A stretch of 64,000 nt of DNA from Sesamum alatum (lineage: Eukaryota > Streptophyta > Magnoliopsida > Lamiales > Pedaliaceae), in NCBI GenBank assembly GCA_034509735.1, contig JACGWO010000005.1, forward strand, positions 15,489,264 through 15,553,263. Direction: 5' to 3'. Below the pieces are notes generated by a model. It did not search any database and was not told the DNA's origin. It saw nothing but the letters and a program-made list of their open reading frames with translations. The position numbers and the translations under genes were made by a program. Of this stretch, positions 46,431-58,289 are shown in pieces; position 1 is the stretch's first letter, and each line of letters opens with the position of its first letter.

Positions 46431-46528
46431 ATACGTACCTTCAGGATCTTTAAGATCCTTATGCCGAGAGACCGGGGACGAGAACTTCTTCCGGCCTTAC
46501 TACGGTCACGGACACAGACGATGGCGTT

Positions 46529-46594
46529 CACAGCGGATTAGTGTGATACTAGTGGCGGATTAGTGTGATACTGGCGGCGGATTAGTGTAATACT
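46529..46594 (-). repeat. 3 x 22-bp leader repeat (L1)
   Basis: Same unit as at 43093, in three copies. Between this repeat and the hairpin the primer site present in L2 and L3 is missing: the text jumps from CCGGCCTTA to CTACGGTCACGG near 46499. Confidence 0.88.
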
Positions 46595-46647
46595 AGGGTA
46601 CCAAATAGAGAGGAAGCAGGAAGAGATAGATATAGATAAAGAGAAGT

Positions 46648-46882
46648 TTTATTATCACAAGAACAAAACTTACAATACTTATGAAAGTAATATTACAAAG
46701 ATAGTAACAAGGCTGAGTTTTCTAAGATGCCTCTCTCGGACCTATGCTACTCTCCTTTTATAAGGAGGGGAGAATGCTCGGGAGACCAGCATAAATCTCC
46801 TGAAGATATCTGAAGATAAGAGAATCTTATCTTCAAAGATATGAGAATCTACTTTAAGTCACTTCCCATCATCTTTACGTCA
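46648..46882 (-). promoter_or_regulatory. L1 viral promoter and poly(A) block
   Basis: TGACG motif at 46878-46882, TATAAAA at 46756-46762, AATAAA at 46648-46653. It is both the 3' end signal for L2 transcripts and the promoter reading leftward through L1. Confidence 0.8.
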
Positions 46883-46958
46883 ATGGAGAGAATCTTTACT
46901 GTTGTTGAACAGTGGTTTGTCTTCAATCATGGACTCTTTGAAGTTGGCCTTTGTGCTA

Positions 46959-48101
46959 CTAATAAGGATCCTGAGCATCTTGCATGGGATCAGAGTGTTC
47001 TGTGTTCTGGCTCATCATTTCTTCGTCCTCGTCATCTGATGACTCGAGCAATTTCTTTGATTTGATTTTTCAAATCCTTCTTTGATGCACTTGAAAGCAA
47101 TTCCTTCAATACCTCAGAGATTTCCTTTTAGACTTTGATTTAGTCGGTGTAATCGGTTCCAGGTCAATAATCCCTCGTACAGAGAAGACTGAGTCTTTGA
47201 AGAATTCAAATTTATCCCACCATTTAATAAGTATCCTTCTTCCTACATAGGGAATATTTTCAAGACTTTCTCCTAACTTTTGAAATGTTCTTTTTGATAC
47301 AACTACATCCCACCGAATAATCCATGGTATTTGATAAAGAGCGGTAAACATAAGCCCATGAGCTTTCATGGACACGTTGGTCTTGACAAAGTCTTCATAA
47401 ATCAATCTAATTTTATGTGGTAAAATAATAGGATATAATCCCCAATTAGCAAACCAACATATGAACCATTGAGGGAAATTAAGTGTCTTAAGTTCTTTGA
47501 ACTGCAGAAACCAGCTATGTTTTCTTTGTCTATTTTCGTAGCAGAGGGCGATGTCCCAAGCTTTGATATAATCAAAATAATTTAAATATAACTTATTCCT
47601 ATGAGGATACTTGGTATCAGGCACAATTTCTTTAAATCGATACAAATCTCCTTCCCATTGTTCAGGAGTTATAACTTTGATAATATAAGCTTTTGAGAAA
47701 GCCCATTCTCCACCAGATCTTATGGTGGAATCAAATTGCACTGATCCAGTATATGTTAATATTTCTTGATAATACAAGAAGTCTTTCGGATAGAGGAAAG
47801 GGTCTGTAAAATTTTTTAGATAGAAGTTCATTACTTCTTCTGAGGACAAATGCATATATTTTCCTTCAATCGGAGATATCCAATTAGTGGAGATTGGAAT
47901 ATAGGGATAAACATGTTCTTTCGCAGAAGCAGATTTTACTGCTATTTTGTAGGCATCTTCTCTGAGCCTCTCTTCTTCAGGGACAGCTTTTAAAGCTTCT
48001 TCTCTTAATGTTTTACTGTCCTTTTCAAAGGCCAGTTTATATGGTTGAAATTTATTTAGGTTAACATTACCTTTACTGGATGACGCTCTATCTTTGTTCA
48101 T
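46959..48101 (-). pseudogene. L2 downstream viral ORF, one frameshift near the C-terminus
   Basis: Best copy. The ATG at 48101 overlaps the pol stop as ATGA, which suggests translation by termination-reinitiation. Open for 331 codons to 47106. It has a charged N-terminus (about residues 1-70), a Trp/Tyr-rich middle (GGEWAFSKAYIIKVITPEQW, then KLYLNYFDYIKAWDIALCYE, RKHSWFLQFKELK, FPQWFICWF, QIPWIIRWDVVVS and IKWWDKFEFF) and a Lys/Ser then acidic tail. The frame breaks at a T/A change plus indel near 47129; the original tail ends at an early TAG (46959-46961), one codon before the stop used in R0 and L3. Similar proteins accompany florendovirus-type polyproteins in plant genomes as an ORF of unknown role. 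A transactivator role (as P6 of caulimoviruses) is possible but no motif shows it. Confidence 0.72.
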
Positions 48102-50694
48102 TGCTTTCCCTGCAAAAATTCACGAGTTAAAAAATCAGGTAAGGAGTTATGTGATCCTTTAATAAACTCAATATCAAAATCGAATACAGATAGTATGGCT
48201 TGCCACCTAGCAAAGATTTGTTTCGAGGCTAAATTTTTAACATCCTTTTGTAATATCTCTTTTGCAGATTTGCAATCTACTCGTAACAAAAATTTTTGAT
48301 TTAATAAATCACTTTCGAATTTTTGAATGCATAGAACAATAGACAAAATCTCCTTTTTAACCGTAGAGTAATTAACTCTAGGTCCTCTCCATACTCCCGA
48401 GGTGAACCTTACTAATGATTCTTTATCATTAATCCTTTGTTTAAGTATTCCTCCATATCCTACATCGGAAGCATCGGTCTCAACAATTTTGAAGGCATCT
48501 GGGTTTGAAATTGCAAGACAAGGGATTTCTTTAATTCTTGCTTTAATTTTTCTAACTGCATTAGTGTGTTCGGTGCCCAAATTGGAGGGTTTTTCTTGAG
48601 TCTCTCAAATAACGGTTTAGCATCATAAGCCAAATCTTTATAAAATTCAGCAACATAATTTAGACTTCCAAGAAACCTTTGTAGTTGATTTTTATCCTTG
48701 ATTTCATCAGGAAATTTTTCAGCAAATATTATAGCTCGATCTATAGGGAAGATAGTTCCTTCTCTAATAATATGACCTAGAAATTTTATTTCAGTCTGAA
48801 AGAGTTTAATCTTTTTGGCAGAAACAACCAATCCTGCTCTCACAACAACATCTACGAATATTTTTAGATGTTTAAAATGTTGTTCAATAGATTCTGAAAA
48901 TATTAGGACATCATCTATATAGACTATTGTAAATGCCGTATAAGCATTAAATATGTCATTCATAATCCTTTGAAATTCAGAAGGGGCATTCTTTAGTCCG
49001 AAAGGCATAACGTTCCATTCATAATGGCCAAAAGGGACAGTGAAAGCTGTCTTATAACGATCTTCTTCTTTTATTTGGATTTGCCAAAATCCTGATTTCA
49101 TGTCAAATTTTGACATAACTTTAGCTGAATAAAGCCTATTCAAAAGGTCCTTTTTATTTGGGATTGGGTACCGTATCCATCTTAAAGCTTTGTTTAGAGG
49201 TTTGTAGTTTATAACTAACCTGGGAACCCCTCTTTCAAGTTCTGCTGCATTTTCTACATAAAAGGCAGGACAACTCCAAGGACTATGGGATGGCCTTATA
49301 AGTTTTTTAAGTAATAATTCCTCTATTTCCTTTTTGCATATTTCTAAATGTCTAGGGCCCATGGCAATGGGTCTAGCTTTAGTGGGAATCTGATTTTCTT
49401 TAAAATCAGCTTCATAAGGTAAAGAGACAACATGTTTTTTCCTTTCCCAGAAGGCATTAGGAATATCTGAGCAGATTGTTTTTTCTATATAAGATTGTAA
49501 TTCCTTGATTTTATTTTGTAAATAAGGAGAAGAAATTTTCTCTTTTAATTTTTTATAACTAATCTCTTGGGATAAAGAGTTTAAAAAGTTTTCTTTTCTT
49601 TCAATTGTTTTTTGAATTAAGTCAATCTCATGATATTTTGGCTGAGTGACAAAATTGAACTTTAATTCATTTCCTTTTACTACACTTGTAATTCCTTCTT
49701 TGGATACTTCTTTGATTGGGTAAAGCATATGAAGAAAAGGATTTCCTAATATCACGTCATGAGAGAGATTTTTTACCATTATAAATGGCATTTCTAGACA
49801 AATTCCTTTATTACAAACAGCAGTGTTTTGTAATTTGTATTTTACTAGTAATTTCCTTCCATCTGCTGCATTAAGGACTTCAGTCGTTTTTGAAAAATAC
49901 CTAGAGGGTACTAACCCTTCATTAATGCAGTTTAAATCTGCTCCTGAATCTATCATGGCAATGGCCGAAAAATAATACTCTTTATGCACAACAATAGTAA
50001 CCTTGGTATGCCATTTGTGGGTTATAACTCTATCAATCATATTAACAAAAGTTAAAGAGTTTAACTCCTCTTTTTGCAATAATTCTTCTTTTTCAATTCT
50101 TATTTCTTCCTCATTATCACTAGATGAATAATTATGAGATTTAATCTCAAGAGCAGAAACTCTAGATTTTAGTTCTTGTAATTCTTGTTTTAGAATTTTT
50201 ACTTCATGTCTTAATTCTGCCGTAGAGGCCTCTGTAGTTGTAGAAGTGGATACATTAGAGTTTTTAACTCTATTCATTATTTCTTTAAAATTATAAGCTT
50301 CCGGCTCTTTTATCTTTAATTTTTTCTCAGGTTTTCGGTCTTTATATGATTCTAAATATTTTTGTAACATTTCCTTTTTCTCGTCCGGATCAGGAATTTT
50401 ATCTATAAGATCTAGAATAAAACTTTCTTCTTTTGTTAATACAAATAATCCGTTAGCATGACATAAAGCTTTATAATAGTCACAATTTCCTTCACAACTA
50501 TTGGATTCATCGTTATCTGATCCCTCATTTTCTGATTTATCAGACTCTTCATTGTTTTCATCTTCAGAATTTATTTCTGTTATAACAGATAATTTTAAAT
50601 TTTCATCTTCTAGTTCTGATTCTTCTATAAGAAGCTTTTGTAACGCGGTTTTAAGATCTTCATCTATATCAAGATTTAGAATTCTTCTTTTCAT
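48098..50694 (-). pseudogene. L2 pol: protease, RT, RNase H, one frameshift
   Basis: Best copy: open for 744 codons from MKRRILNLDI at 50694. There is an acidic region at 24-70, a coiled-coil heptad stretch at 157-186, and the aspartic protease active site DSGADLNCIN at 249-258. RT spans about 430-650 with RLVINYKPLN, KFDMKSGFWQIQ and YIDDVLIFS (YIDD at 592-595). RNase H starts near 700 with ETDASDVGYGG. A lost base near 48574 shifts the last 160 codons (48098-48580), which end PDFLTREFLQGKQ. The upstream frame is continuous with the knuckle and coat protein, so this start is only the first ATG after a break, not necessarily a real initiation site. Role: reverse transcription of the viral RNA. 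Confidence 0.9.
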
Positions 50695-52321
50695 CTTACA
50701 TTTATTGGCATAATGTCCTGGGGAACGACATTTCCAACATATTGGAACTCTTTTTTGTTTAGGAGGATTTTCTTTTTTCTTTTTTCTATACTCCTTTCTT
50801 GGAGGATTTCTTTCTACATTAGTATCCTTTTTCTTATAATAGCGTTTTTTATTAGAGGTTTTATAAACTCTTTTCTTCTTATCTAGTGGTTTACTGGGTG
50901 TTAACCCTATTTGTTCACAGAAGTCCCCAAGAACTCTTTTTCCATAAATTTTTCTTTCTGAATTTGCTTATGTAATTTTATTTCATTACACAGACACATT
51001 CCTTCAGCTACGATTTCTGAAGCAAGATCACCATAGGTATAGAGATGATATGGTATAATACCTTGATGTTTTTGTTTTATGCGGTTTTTAACCCTTTCTG
51101 CAAAGAAATGAGGGAGTCCTAATAAGAACTTTTCTTTCCAAAACTCATGTTGACTATCTTCTCTAGTAAATATTTTAGAGAAAAAGACATCTTTGTACCA
51201 TTTAAAATGGGATAAACTGGGACATTTTAAGTTCATAAGTTGTTCCTGGGTTTTGTCTAATTGTAATGAAGTACTTCCTATAAAGTGCTTGGCTATAGTA
51301 TAAATCAAAGTGTTAACACAATCTGTTACTTGGCTATTGTTCTCTAATTTTACTGCATTTAATATATGCATTTTTGCTTCATCTGATAGGTGAAAATCCC
51401 ACCAACCTTTAAGTTGACCTGTAAATCCTTGAATTATAGCTTTAGCTATTTCAGAGTCAGCATTTCCTTTAAGGCGACAAGCAGTAGCATACATAGTGAT
51501 ATAATGTAATTTTGTTTGTATTTGATACTCAGTATGCCCATCAATATTCCACTCATGAATGGATGTTCCATCAAACGAAGCCCCAGATAAATAATTTTCT
51601 TGTTCTTCTATCAAAAGGTCCACTGGGGTTGGCCTATGATAATAAGGCTTCCTATTATTGTTATTTCCAAAATCAATTTTATTGAGCTCATACGGTTCTT
51701 GTTGTAATTCTTTTCTGAACATTTCTTCTAACTGATCTATCTCTTGGTCAGAATTTCCATCTTCCTTTTCGGAATTATTCTCTTTGTGCTCCAGTAAGAG
51801 GGGCTATGTCTTTGTCTTTTATCCCAAGGTTTTTTAACCTTTTTAATATTTCTTCCAGAACCTCAGAATCTTCAGAGGCTTTATTAATTTTAACATTAAT
51901 TTTTTCGGAAGGTAATGGTTTGAATAAAACCTTTTCTTTTCAATAGTCTTACTAGTTTGAGGCAACTCGGTATGATCTTTATAAAGATATTTATTAACAT
52001 GTTGTTCTATTCTGGTAAGCTGCCTTCCAATAGTTTGTAAAGACAAATTTGTATAGTTGTTCTGTTCTATTGCAGCTTCTATTTTATTATCTTTTCTGTA
52101 AGGGGTAGCATTAACCTCTTCTTTATCGATTTTAATAGACAAATTAATTTCTGGGGGATGAATACTTTTAATAATTTTTCCCTTTGTTGTAATAAAATTC
52201 TGATATGCAGTATTAATATTAGCAATAATATTCTCATCTGAGAACTTAGGAAATTATTTTCTCGTTTCTCTATCTTATAGAAAATATTTATGACTTCAAA
52301 GAAGTCTATTTCTTCCTTCAT
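50695..52321 (-). pseudogene. L2 coat protein with zinc knuckle, broken
   Basis: Coat codons begin at MKEEIDFFEV (52321). Frame shifts: a lost A near 52252, a lost A near 51940 shared with L3, an extra T near 51784, and a lost A near 50948. The core 50907-51722 is open for 271 codons, with QGFTGQLKGWWDFHLSDEAK and CPSLSHFKWYKDVFFSKIF. The Lys-rich segment and knuckle (CWKCRSPGHYANKC, about 50697-50738) follow in the pol frame. Confidence 0.88.
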
Positions 52322-53569
52322 TTTTCTTAGAAATTTCTTATAGGTTTTAAACCACTTCTCTTGGCTTTTTGTGGATTTTAAATAAAACCATTTTCTCTTA
52401 ATTTCATTTTCTGGAGAATAGAATAATTCTCTTAGTCTTCCTTCAAAGGGAAATTCTAGATTTTTATCTACGGTTAAGGTATTTAAACCAAAAACACTTC
52501 TTTCCTCTTCAAAACCGTATCCCATGTCGGAGGGGGTAGGTGATTTAGCCCGTGACGAAGAAGGGATTTCCACTTTATATTCTGGCTGACTAACCCCATC
52601 CGATGTATTTTTTAATATAACTTGTTCCTTTTCAAATCGTGATAAGGGAATTGAAGATGTAGAACATCTACCAGACATTATTTCCTCTTTCTTAGAATTC
52701 TCCCTTATATTAAGGTGAGTAACTCGATCTTTAGAGAATCTTATCTCTACATCTCCATCTGGATATTCTATAATTTCTTCTAACCTTTTATTTTCCTGTT
52801 TTACAGGTTTGTTGCCTTCCTCAAGGATCCATTTTTCGGGAAGATTAACTTGATCCCAAGTAATAGTCTTGGGGATTACAACATTACTCTTAGATATATC
52901 AGTTACGAACATGGTTGTAGTCCTAGGATTTTGATTTATAAATTTCCTCATATCAGGAACCACTGTATTCATGACCTTGTAATAAAGTCTAAAAATAAGA
53001 AAAACGTTTTGAGTTCCAGGCATCATATCAAATCCATCTGATTTTATATCTAAGCATAAAGCATGTTTCAAATTTGGATCTGCTAAAGAAACAGTAAAAT
53101 CAGGAAAACATGAGAAGTATATGGGTCCATCACATAAACTGGATTCTACTATTCCTAACAAGGAATCATGAAATTTGTTATGCCTCTTGTCTCTTACTGC
53201 AATCAATGCCGAAGTATTTAAACCTAGTCTAGTGGCAGGCCTTAAGGCAATTTGGACCATTCCAATATGCAAGAATTTGTACTTTTGCCTATGCAAGGCC
53301 ATAAGTCTTTCAGAAAATAAATGGAATGTACTATATCCTTCAGATAAAGGAATTGATTGTTCAACTGTCTTAATGATATAATCAGTTCTTCTAATAAAAC
53401 TTCCCGTGCTCTTGTAAATTTTTCCTGTTGGATAAACAGGCATTTTCCAGTCATTTAAACTCTTATCAATGTTATCATTAATAACAATTTCCTTATTCTT
53501 ATTAGTGAATTCCTGTTGATCTAAATCGTCATTAGAGCTAAAAGACAAAACTCGACTGAACCTATTCAT
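52319..53569 (-). pseudogene. L2 movement protein domain, open
   Basis: The frame from the ATG at 53569 is open to 52079 (496 codons), through the movement protein and into the coat protein. This shows the two are fused in one frame. The 30K-superfamily core spans roughly residues 60-200: RRTDYIIKTVEQ, YKFLHIGMVQIALRPATRLG, DSLLGIVESSLCDGPIYF and MMPGTQNVFLIFRLYYK. 30K proteins modify plasmodesmata so virus can pass between cells. Residues 200-410 are charged and Ser-rich, a probable linker. The movement part itself is undamaged, but the polyprotein is broken downstream. Confidence 0.9.
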
Positions 53570-53746
53570 TCGATCTTCCTTATCACTGTCAACGATTTAC
53601 GCCTAAGGATTCCCTAACAGCCCTCTAGGCAAACAACAGGAACATAAACAGGCTACGCGACTTAAGGCAAAGTGCCCGGGTTTCAAAGGAAGATTTCTAT
53701 GGATCAGTAAAGTTTTAGCTTTTAGTTTGTATGACAAACTAGACCT

Positions 53747-53986
53747 TTATGCTAATAATATTTCTACCTGCTTTTCAAAAGACTTTAAAGAAGATTTTAC
53801 CGTTTTAAGTTTCTCTTCGTAGTATTCAGGCCGAATACCTTGATTGATCTGATCTTTTAGGTATTTAATATATCTTTTGGTGTACTCGATTTTTAACTTT
53901 AACTTGGATAAATAATTACCCTTTTGAATATAATAATCACGGTATGGCAGAATATCAACACTTCTGTAAGAAGTAAATGAAGACAT
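53747..53986 (-). CDS. L2 79-codon viral ORF, unknown function
   Basis: Identical in length and sequence to the L1 copy, from the ATG at 53986. The spacer to the movement-protein ATG is 177 bases and includes an A-rich and GC-mixed stretch without other ATG-led frames of note. Confidence 0.6.
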   Translation of the reverse strand: MSSFTSYRSVDILPYRDYYIQKGNYLSKLKLKIEYTKRYIKYLKDQINQGIRPEYYEEKLKTVKSSLKSFEKQVEILLA

Positions 53987-54074
53987 ATACGTACCTTCAG
54001 GATCTTTAAGATCCTTATGCCGAGAGACCGGGGACGAGGAACTTCTTCCGGCCTTACCCCCCTCCTATCAAATG

Positions 54075-54086
54075 GCTCTGATACCA
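54075..54086 (-). promoter_or_regulatory. L2 viral primer-binding site (tRNA-Met)
   Basis: Minus strand TGGTATCAGAGC, followed by CATTTGATAGGAGG. It is about 260 bases downstream of the TATA, in the leader where caulimovirids prime minus-strand DNA synthesis. The bases before it (CCTTG) match those in L3. Confidence 0.88.
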
Positions 54087-54121
54087 CAAGGGGCTACCGC
54101 GAAGACACAGACGATGGCGTT

Positions 54122-54187
54122 CACAGCGGATTAGTGTGATACTAGTGGCGGATTAGTGTGATACTGGCGGCGGATTAGTGTAATACT
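54122..54187 (-). repeat. 3 x 22-bp leader repeat (L2)
   Basis: Units at 54122, 54144 and 54166, same sequence class as in R0 and L1. Confidence 0.88.
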
Positions 54188-54240
54188 AGGGTACCAAATA
54201 GAGAGGAAGCAGGAAGAGATAGATATAGATAAAGAGAGGT

Positions 54241-54475
54241 TTTATTATCACAAGAACAAAACTTACAATACTTATGAAAGTAATATTACAAAGATAGTAA
54301 CAAGGCTGAGTTTTCTAAGATGCCTCTCTCGGACCTATGCTACTCTCCTTTTATAAGGAGGGGAGAATACTCGGGAGACCAGCATAAATCTCCTGAAGAT
54401 ATCTGAAGATAAGAGAATCTTATCTTCAAAGATATGAGAATCTACTTTAAGTCACTTCCCATCATCTTTACGTCA
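54241..54475 (-). promoter_or_regulatory. L2 viral promoter and poly(A) block
   Basis: TGACG at 54471-54475, TATAAAA at 54349-54355, AATAAA at 54241-54246; same 235-bp length as the other three. Confidence 0.8.
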
Positions 54476-54548
54476 ATGGAGAGAATCTTTACTGTTGTTG
54501 AACAGTGGTTTGTCTTCAATCATGGACTCTTTGAAGTTGGCCTTTGTG

Positions 54549-55696
54549 CTACTGATAAGGATCCTGAGCATCTTGCATGGGATCAGAGTGTTCTGTGTTC
54601 TGGCTCATCATTTCTTCGTCCTCGTCATCTGATGACTCGAGCAATTCTTTGATTTGATTTTTCAAAATCCTTCTTTGATGCACTTGAAAGCAATTCCGTC
54701 AATACCTCAGAGATTTCCTTTTTGGACTTTGATTTAGTCGGTGTAATCGGTTCCAGGTCAATAATCCCTCGTACAGAGAAGACTGAGTCTTTGAAGAATT
54801 CAAATTTATCCCACCATTTAATAAGTATCCTTCTTCCTACATAGGGAATATTTTCAAGACTTTCTCCTAACTTTTGAAATGTTCTTTTTGATACAACTAC
54901 ATCCCACCGAATAATCCATGGTATTTGATAAAGAGCGGTAAACATAAGCCCATGAGCTTTCATGGACACATTGGTCTTGACAAAGTCTTCATAAATCAAT
55001 CTAATTTTATGTGGTAAAATAATAGGATATAATCCCCAATTAGCAAACCAACATATGAACCATTGAGGGAAATTAAGTGTCTTAAGTTCTTTGAACTGCA
55101 GAAACCAGCTATGTTTTCTTTGTCTATTTTCGTAGCAGAGGGCGATGTCCCAAGCTTTGATATAATCAAAATAATTGAAATATAACTTATTCCTATGAGG
55201 ATACTTGGTATCAGGCACAATTTCTTTAAATCGATACAAATCTCCTTCCATTGTTCAGGAGTTATAACTTTGATAATATAAGCTTTTGAGAAAGCCCATT
55301 CTCCACCAGATCTTATGGTGGAATCAAATTGCACTGATCCAGTATATGTTAATATTTCTTGATAATACAAGAAGTCTTTCGGATAGAGGAAAGGGTCTGT
55401 AAAATTTTTTAGATAGAAGTTCATTACTTCTTCTGAGGACAAATGCATATATTTTCCTTCAATCGGAGATATCCAATTAGTGGAGATTGGAATATAGGGA
55501 TAAACATGTTCTTTTCGCAGAAGCAGATTTTACTGCTATTTTGTAGGCATCTTCTCTGAGCCTCTCTTCTTCAGGGAACAGCTTTTAAAGCTTCTTCTCT
55601 TAACGTTTTACTGTCCTTTTCAAAGGCCAGTTTATATGGTTGAAATTTATTTAGGTTAACATTACCTTTACTGGATGACGCTCTATCTTTGTTCAT
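54549..55696 (-). pseudogene. L3 downstream viral ORF, several frameshifts
   Basis: The ATG at 55696 overlaps the pol stop; the TAG is at 54549-54551. Breaks: extra base near 55577, extra T near 55514, lost C near 55250, and extra bases near 54664. 54625-55251 and 54996-55448 are open in different frames. Confidence 0.85.
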
Positions 55697-58289
55697 TGCT
55701 TTCCCTGCAAAAATTCACGAGTTAAAAAATCAGGTAAGGAGTTATGTGATCCTTTAATAAACTCAATATCAAAATCGAATACAGATAGTATGGCTTGCCA
55801 CCTAGCAAAGATTTGTTTCGAGGCTAAATTTTTAACATCCTTTTGTAATATCTCTTTTGCAGATTTGCAATCTACTCGTAACAAAAATTTTTGATTTAAT
55901 AAATCACTTTCGAATTTTTGAATGCATAGAACAATAGACAAAATCTCCTTTTTAACCGTAGAGTAATTAACTCTAGGTCCTCTCCATACTCCCGAGGTGA
56001 ACCTTACTAATGATTCTTTATCATTAATCCTTTGTTTAAGTATTCCTCCATATCCTACATCGGAAGCATCGGTCTCAACAATTTTGAAGGCATCTGGGTT
56101 TGAAATTGCAAGACAAGGGATTTCTTTAATTCTTGCTTTAATTTTTCTAACATTGCATTAGTGTGTTCGGTGCTCCAAATTGGAGGGTTTTTCTTGAGTC
56201 TCTCAAATAACGGTTTAGCATCATAAGCCAAATCTTTATAAAATTCAGCAACATAATTTAGACTTCCAAGAAACCTTTGTAGTTGATTTTTATCCTTGAT
56301 TTCATCAGGAAATTTTTCAGCAAATATTATAGCTCGATCTATAGGGAAGATAGTTCCTTCTCTAATAATATGCCCTAGAAATTTTATTTCAGTCTGAAAG
56401 AGTTTAATCTTTTTGCAGAAACAACCAATCCTGCTCTCACAACAACATCTACGAATATTTTTAGATGTTTAAAATGTTGTTCAATAGATTCTGAAAATAT
56501 TAGGACATCATCTATATAGACTATTGTAAATGCCGTATAAGCATTAAATATGTCATTCATAATCCTTTGAAATTCAGAAGGGGCATTCTTTAGTCCGAAA
56601 GGCATAACGTTCCATTCATAATGGCCAAAAGGGACAGTGAAAGCTGTCTTATAACGATCTTCTTCTTTTATTTGGATTTGCCAAAATCCTGATTTCATAT
56701 CAAATTTTGACATAACTTTAGCTGAATAAAGCCTATTCAAAAGGTCCTTTTTGTTTGGAATTGGGTACCGTATCCACCTTAAAGCTTTGTTTAGAGGTTT
56801 GTAGTTTATAACTAACCTGGGAACCCCTCTTTCAAGTTCTGCTGCATTTTCTACATAAAAGGCAGGACAACTCCAAGGACTATGGGATGGCCTTATAAGT
56901 TTTTTAAGTAATAATTCCTCTATTTCCTTTTTGCATATTTCTAAATGTCTAGGACCCATGGCAATGGGTCTAGCTTTAGTGGGAATCTGATTTTCTTTAA
57001 AATCAGCCTCATAAGGTAAAGAGACAACATGTTTTTTCCTTTCCCAGAAGGCATTAGGAATATCTGAGCAGATTGTTTTTTCTATATAAGATTGTAATTC
57101 CTTGATTTTATTTTGTAAATAAGGAGAAGAAATTTTCTCTTTAATTTTTTATAACTAATCTCTTGGGATAAAGAGTTTAAAAAGTTTTCTTTTCTTTCAA
57201 TTGTTTTTTGAATTAAGTCAATCTCATGATATTTTGGCTGAGTGACAAAATTGAACTTTAATTCATTTCCTTTTACTACACTTGTAATTCCTTCTTTGGA
57301 TACTTCTTTGATTGGATAAAGCATATGAAGAAAAGGATTTCCTAATATCACGTCATGAGAGAGATTTTTTACCATTATAAATGGCATTTCTAGACAAATT
57401 CCTTTATTACAAACAACAGTGTTTTGTAATTTGTATTTACTAGTAATTTCCTTCCATCTGCTGCATTAAGGACTTCAGTCGTTTTTGAAAAATACCTAGA
57501 GGGTACTAACCCTTCATTAATGCAGTTTAAATCTGCTCCTGAATCTATCATGGCAATGGCCGAAAAATAATACTCTTTATGCACAACAATAGTAACCTTG
57601 GTATGCCATTTATGGGTTATAACTCTGTCAATCATATTAACAAAAGTTAAAGAGTTTAACTCCTCTTTTTGCAATAATTCTTCCTTTTCAATTCTTATTT
57701 CTTCCTCATTATCACTAGATGAATAATTATGAGATTTAATCTCAAGAGCAGAAACTCTAGATTTTAGTTCTTGTAATTCTTGTTTTAGAATTTTTACTTC
57801 ATGTCTTAATTCTGCCGTAGAGGCCTCTGTAGTTGTAGAAGTGGATACATTAGAGTTTTTAACTCTATTCATTATTTCTTTAAAATTATAAGCTTCCGGC
57901 TCTTTTATCTTTAATTTTTTCTCAGGTTTTCGGTCTTTATAAGATTCTAAATATTTTTGTAACATTTCCTTTTTCTCGTCCGGATCAGGAATTTTATCTA
58001 TAAGATCTAGAATAAAACTTTCTTCTTTTGTTAATACAAATAATCCGTTAGCATGACATAAAGCTTTATAATAGTCACAATTTCCTTCACAACTATTGGA
58101 TTCATCGTTATCTGATCCCTCATTTTCTGATTTATCAGACTCTTCATTGTTTTCATCTTCAGAATTTATTTCTGTTATAACAGATAATTTTAAATTTTCA
58201 TCTTCTAGTTCTGATTCTTCTATAAGAAGCTTTTGTAACGCGGTTTTAAGATCTTCATCTATATCAAGATTTAGAATTCTTCTTTTCAT
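55693..58289 (-). pseudogene. L3 pol, broken
   Basis: Open from 58289 to 57390 through the acidic region, coiled coil and protease site. Then it is shifted by lost bases near 57437 and 57141, open again 56384-56959 across RT including YIDD, and shifted by a lost G near 56415. A 3-base insertion (ATT) near 56151 adds a codon relative to other units. The RNase H end 55693-55941 is open. Confidence 0.87.

Noticed and set aside
46841..47065. Plus-strand ORF of about 72 codons over the viral promoter, repeated in every unit
   Set aside because: Antisense to the downstream viral ORF tail and promoter block; repeated only because the unit repeats, with no domain.
50501..50713. Ser-rich 70-codon plus-strand ORF, repeated at 58096 and partly at 38617
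   Set aside because: Antisense of the acidic Glu/Asp/Ser segment of viral pol; the Ser-rich composition is a by-product.
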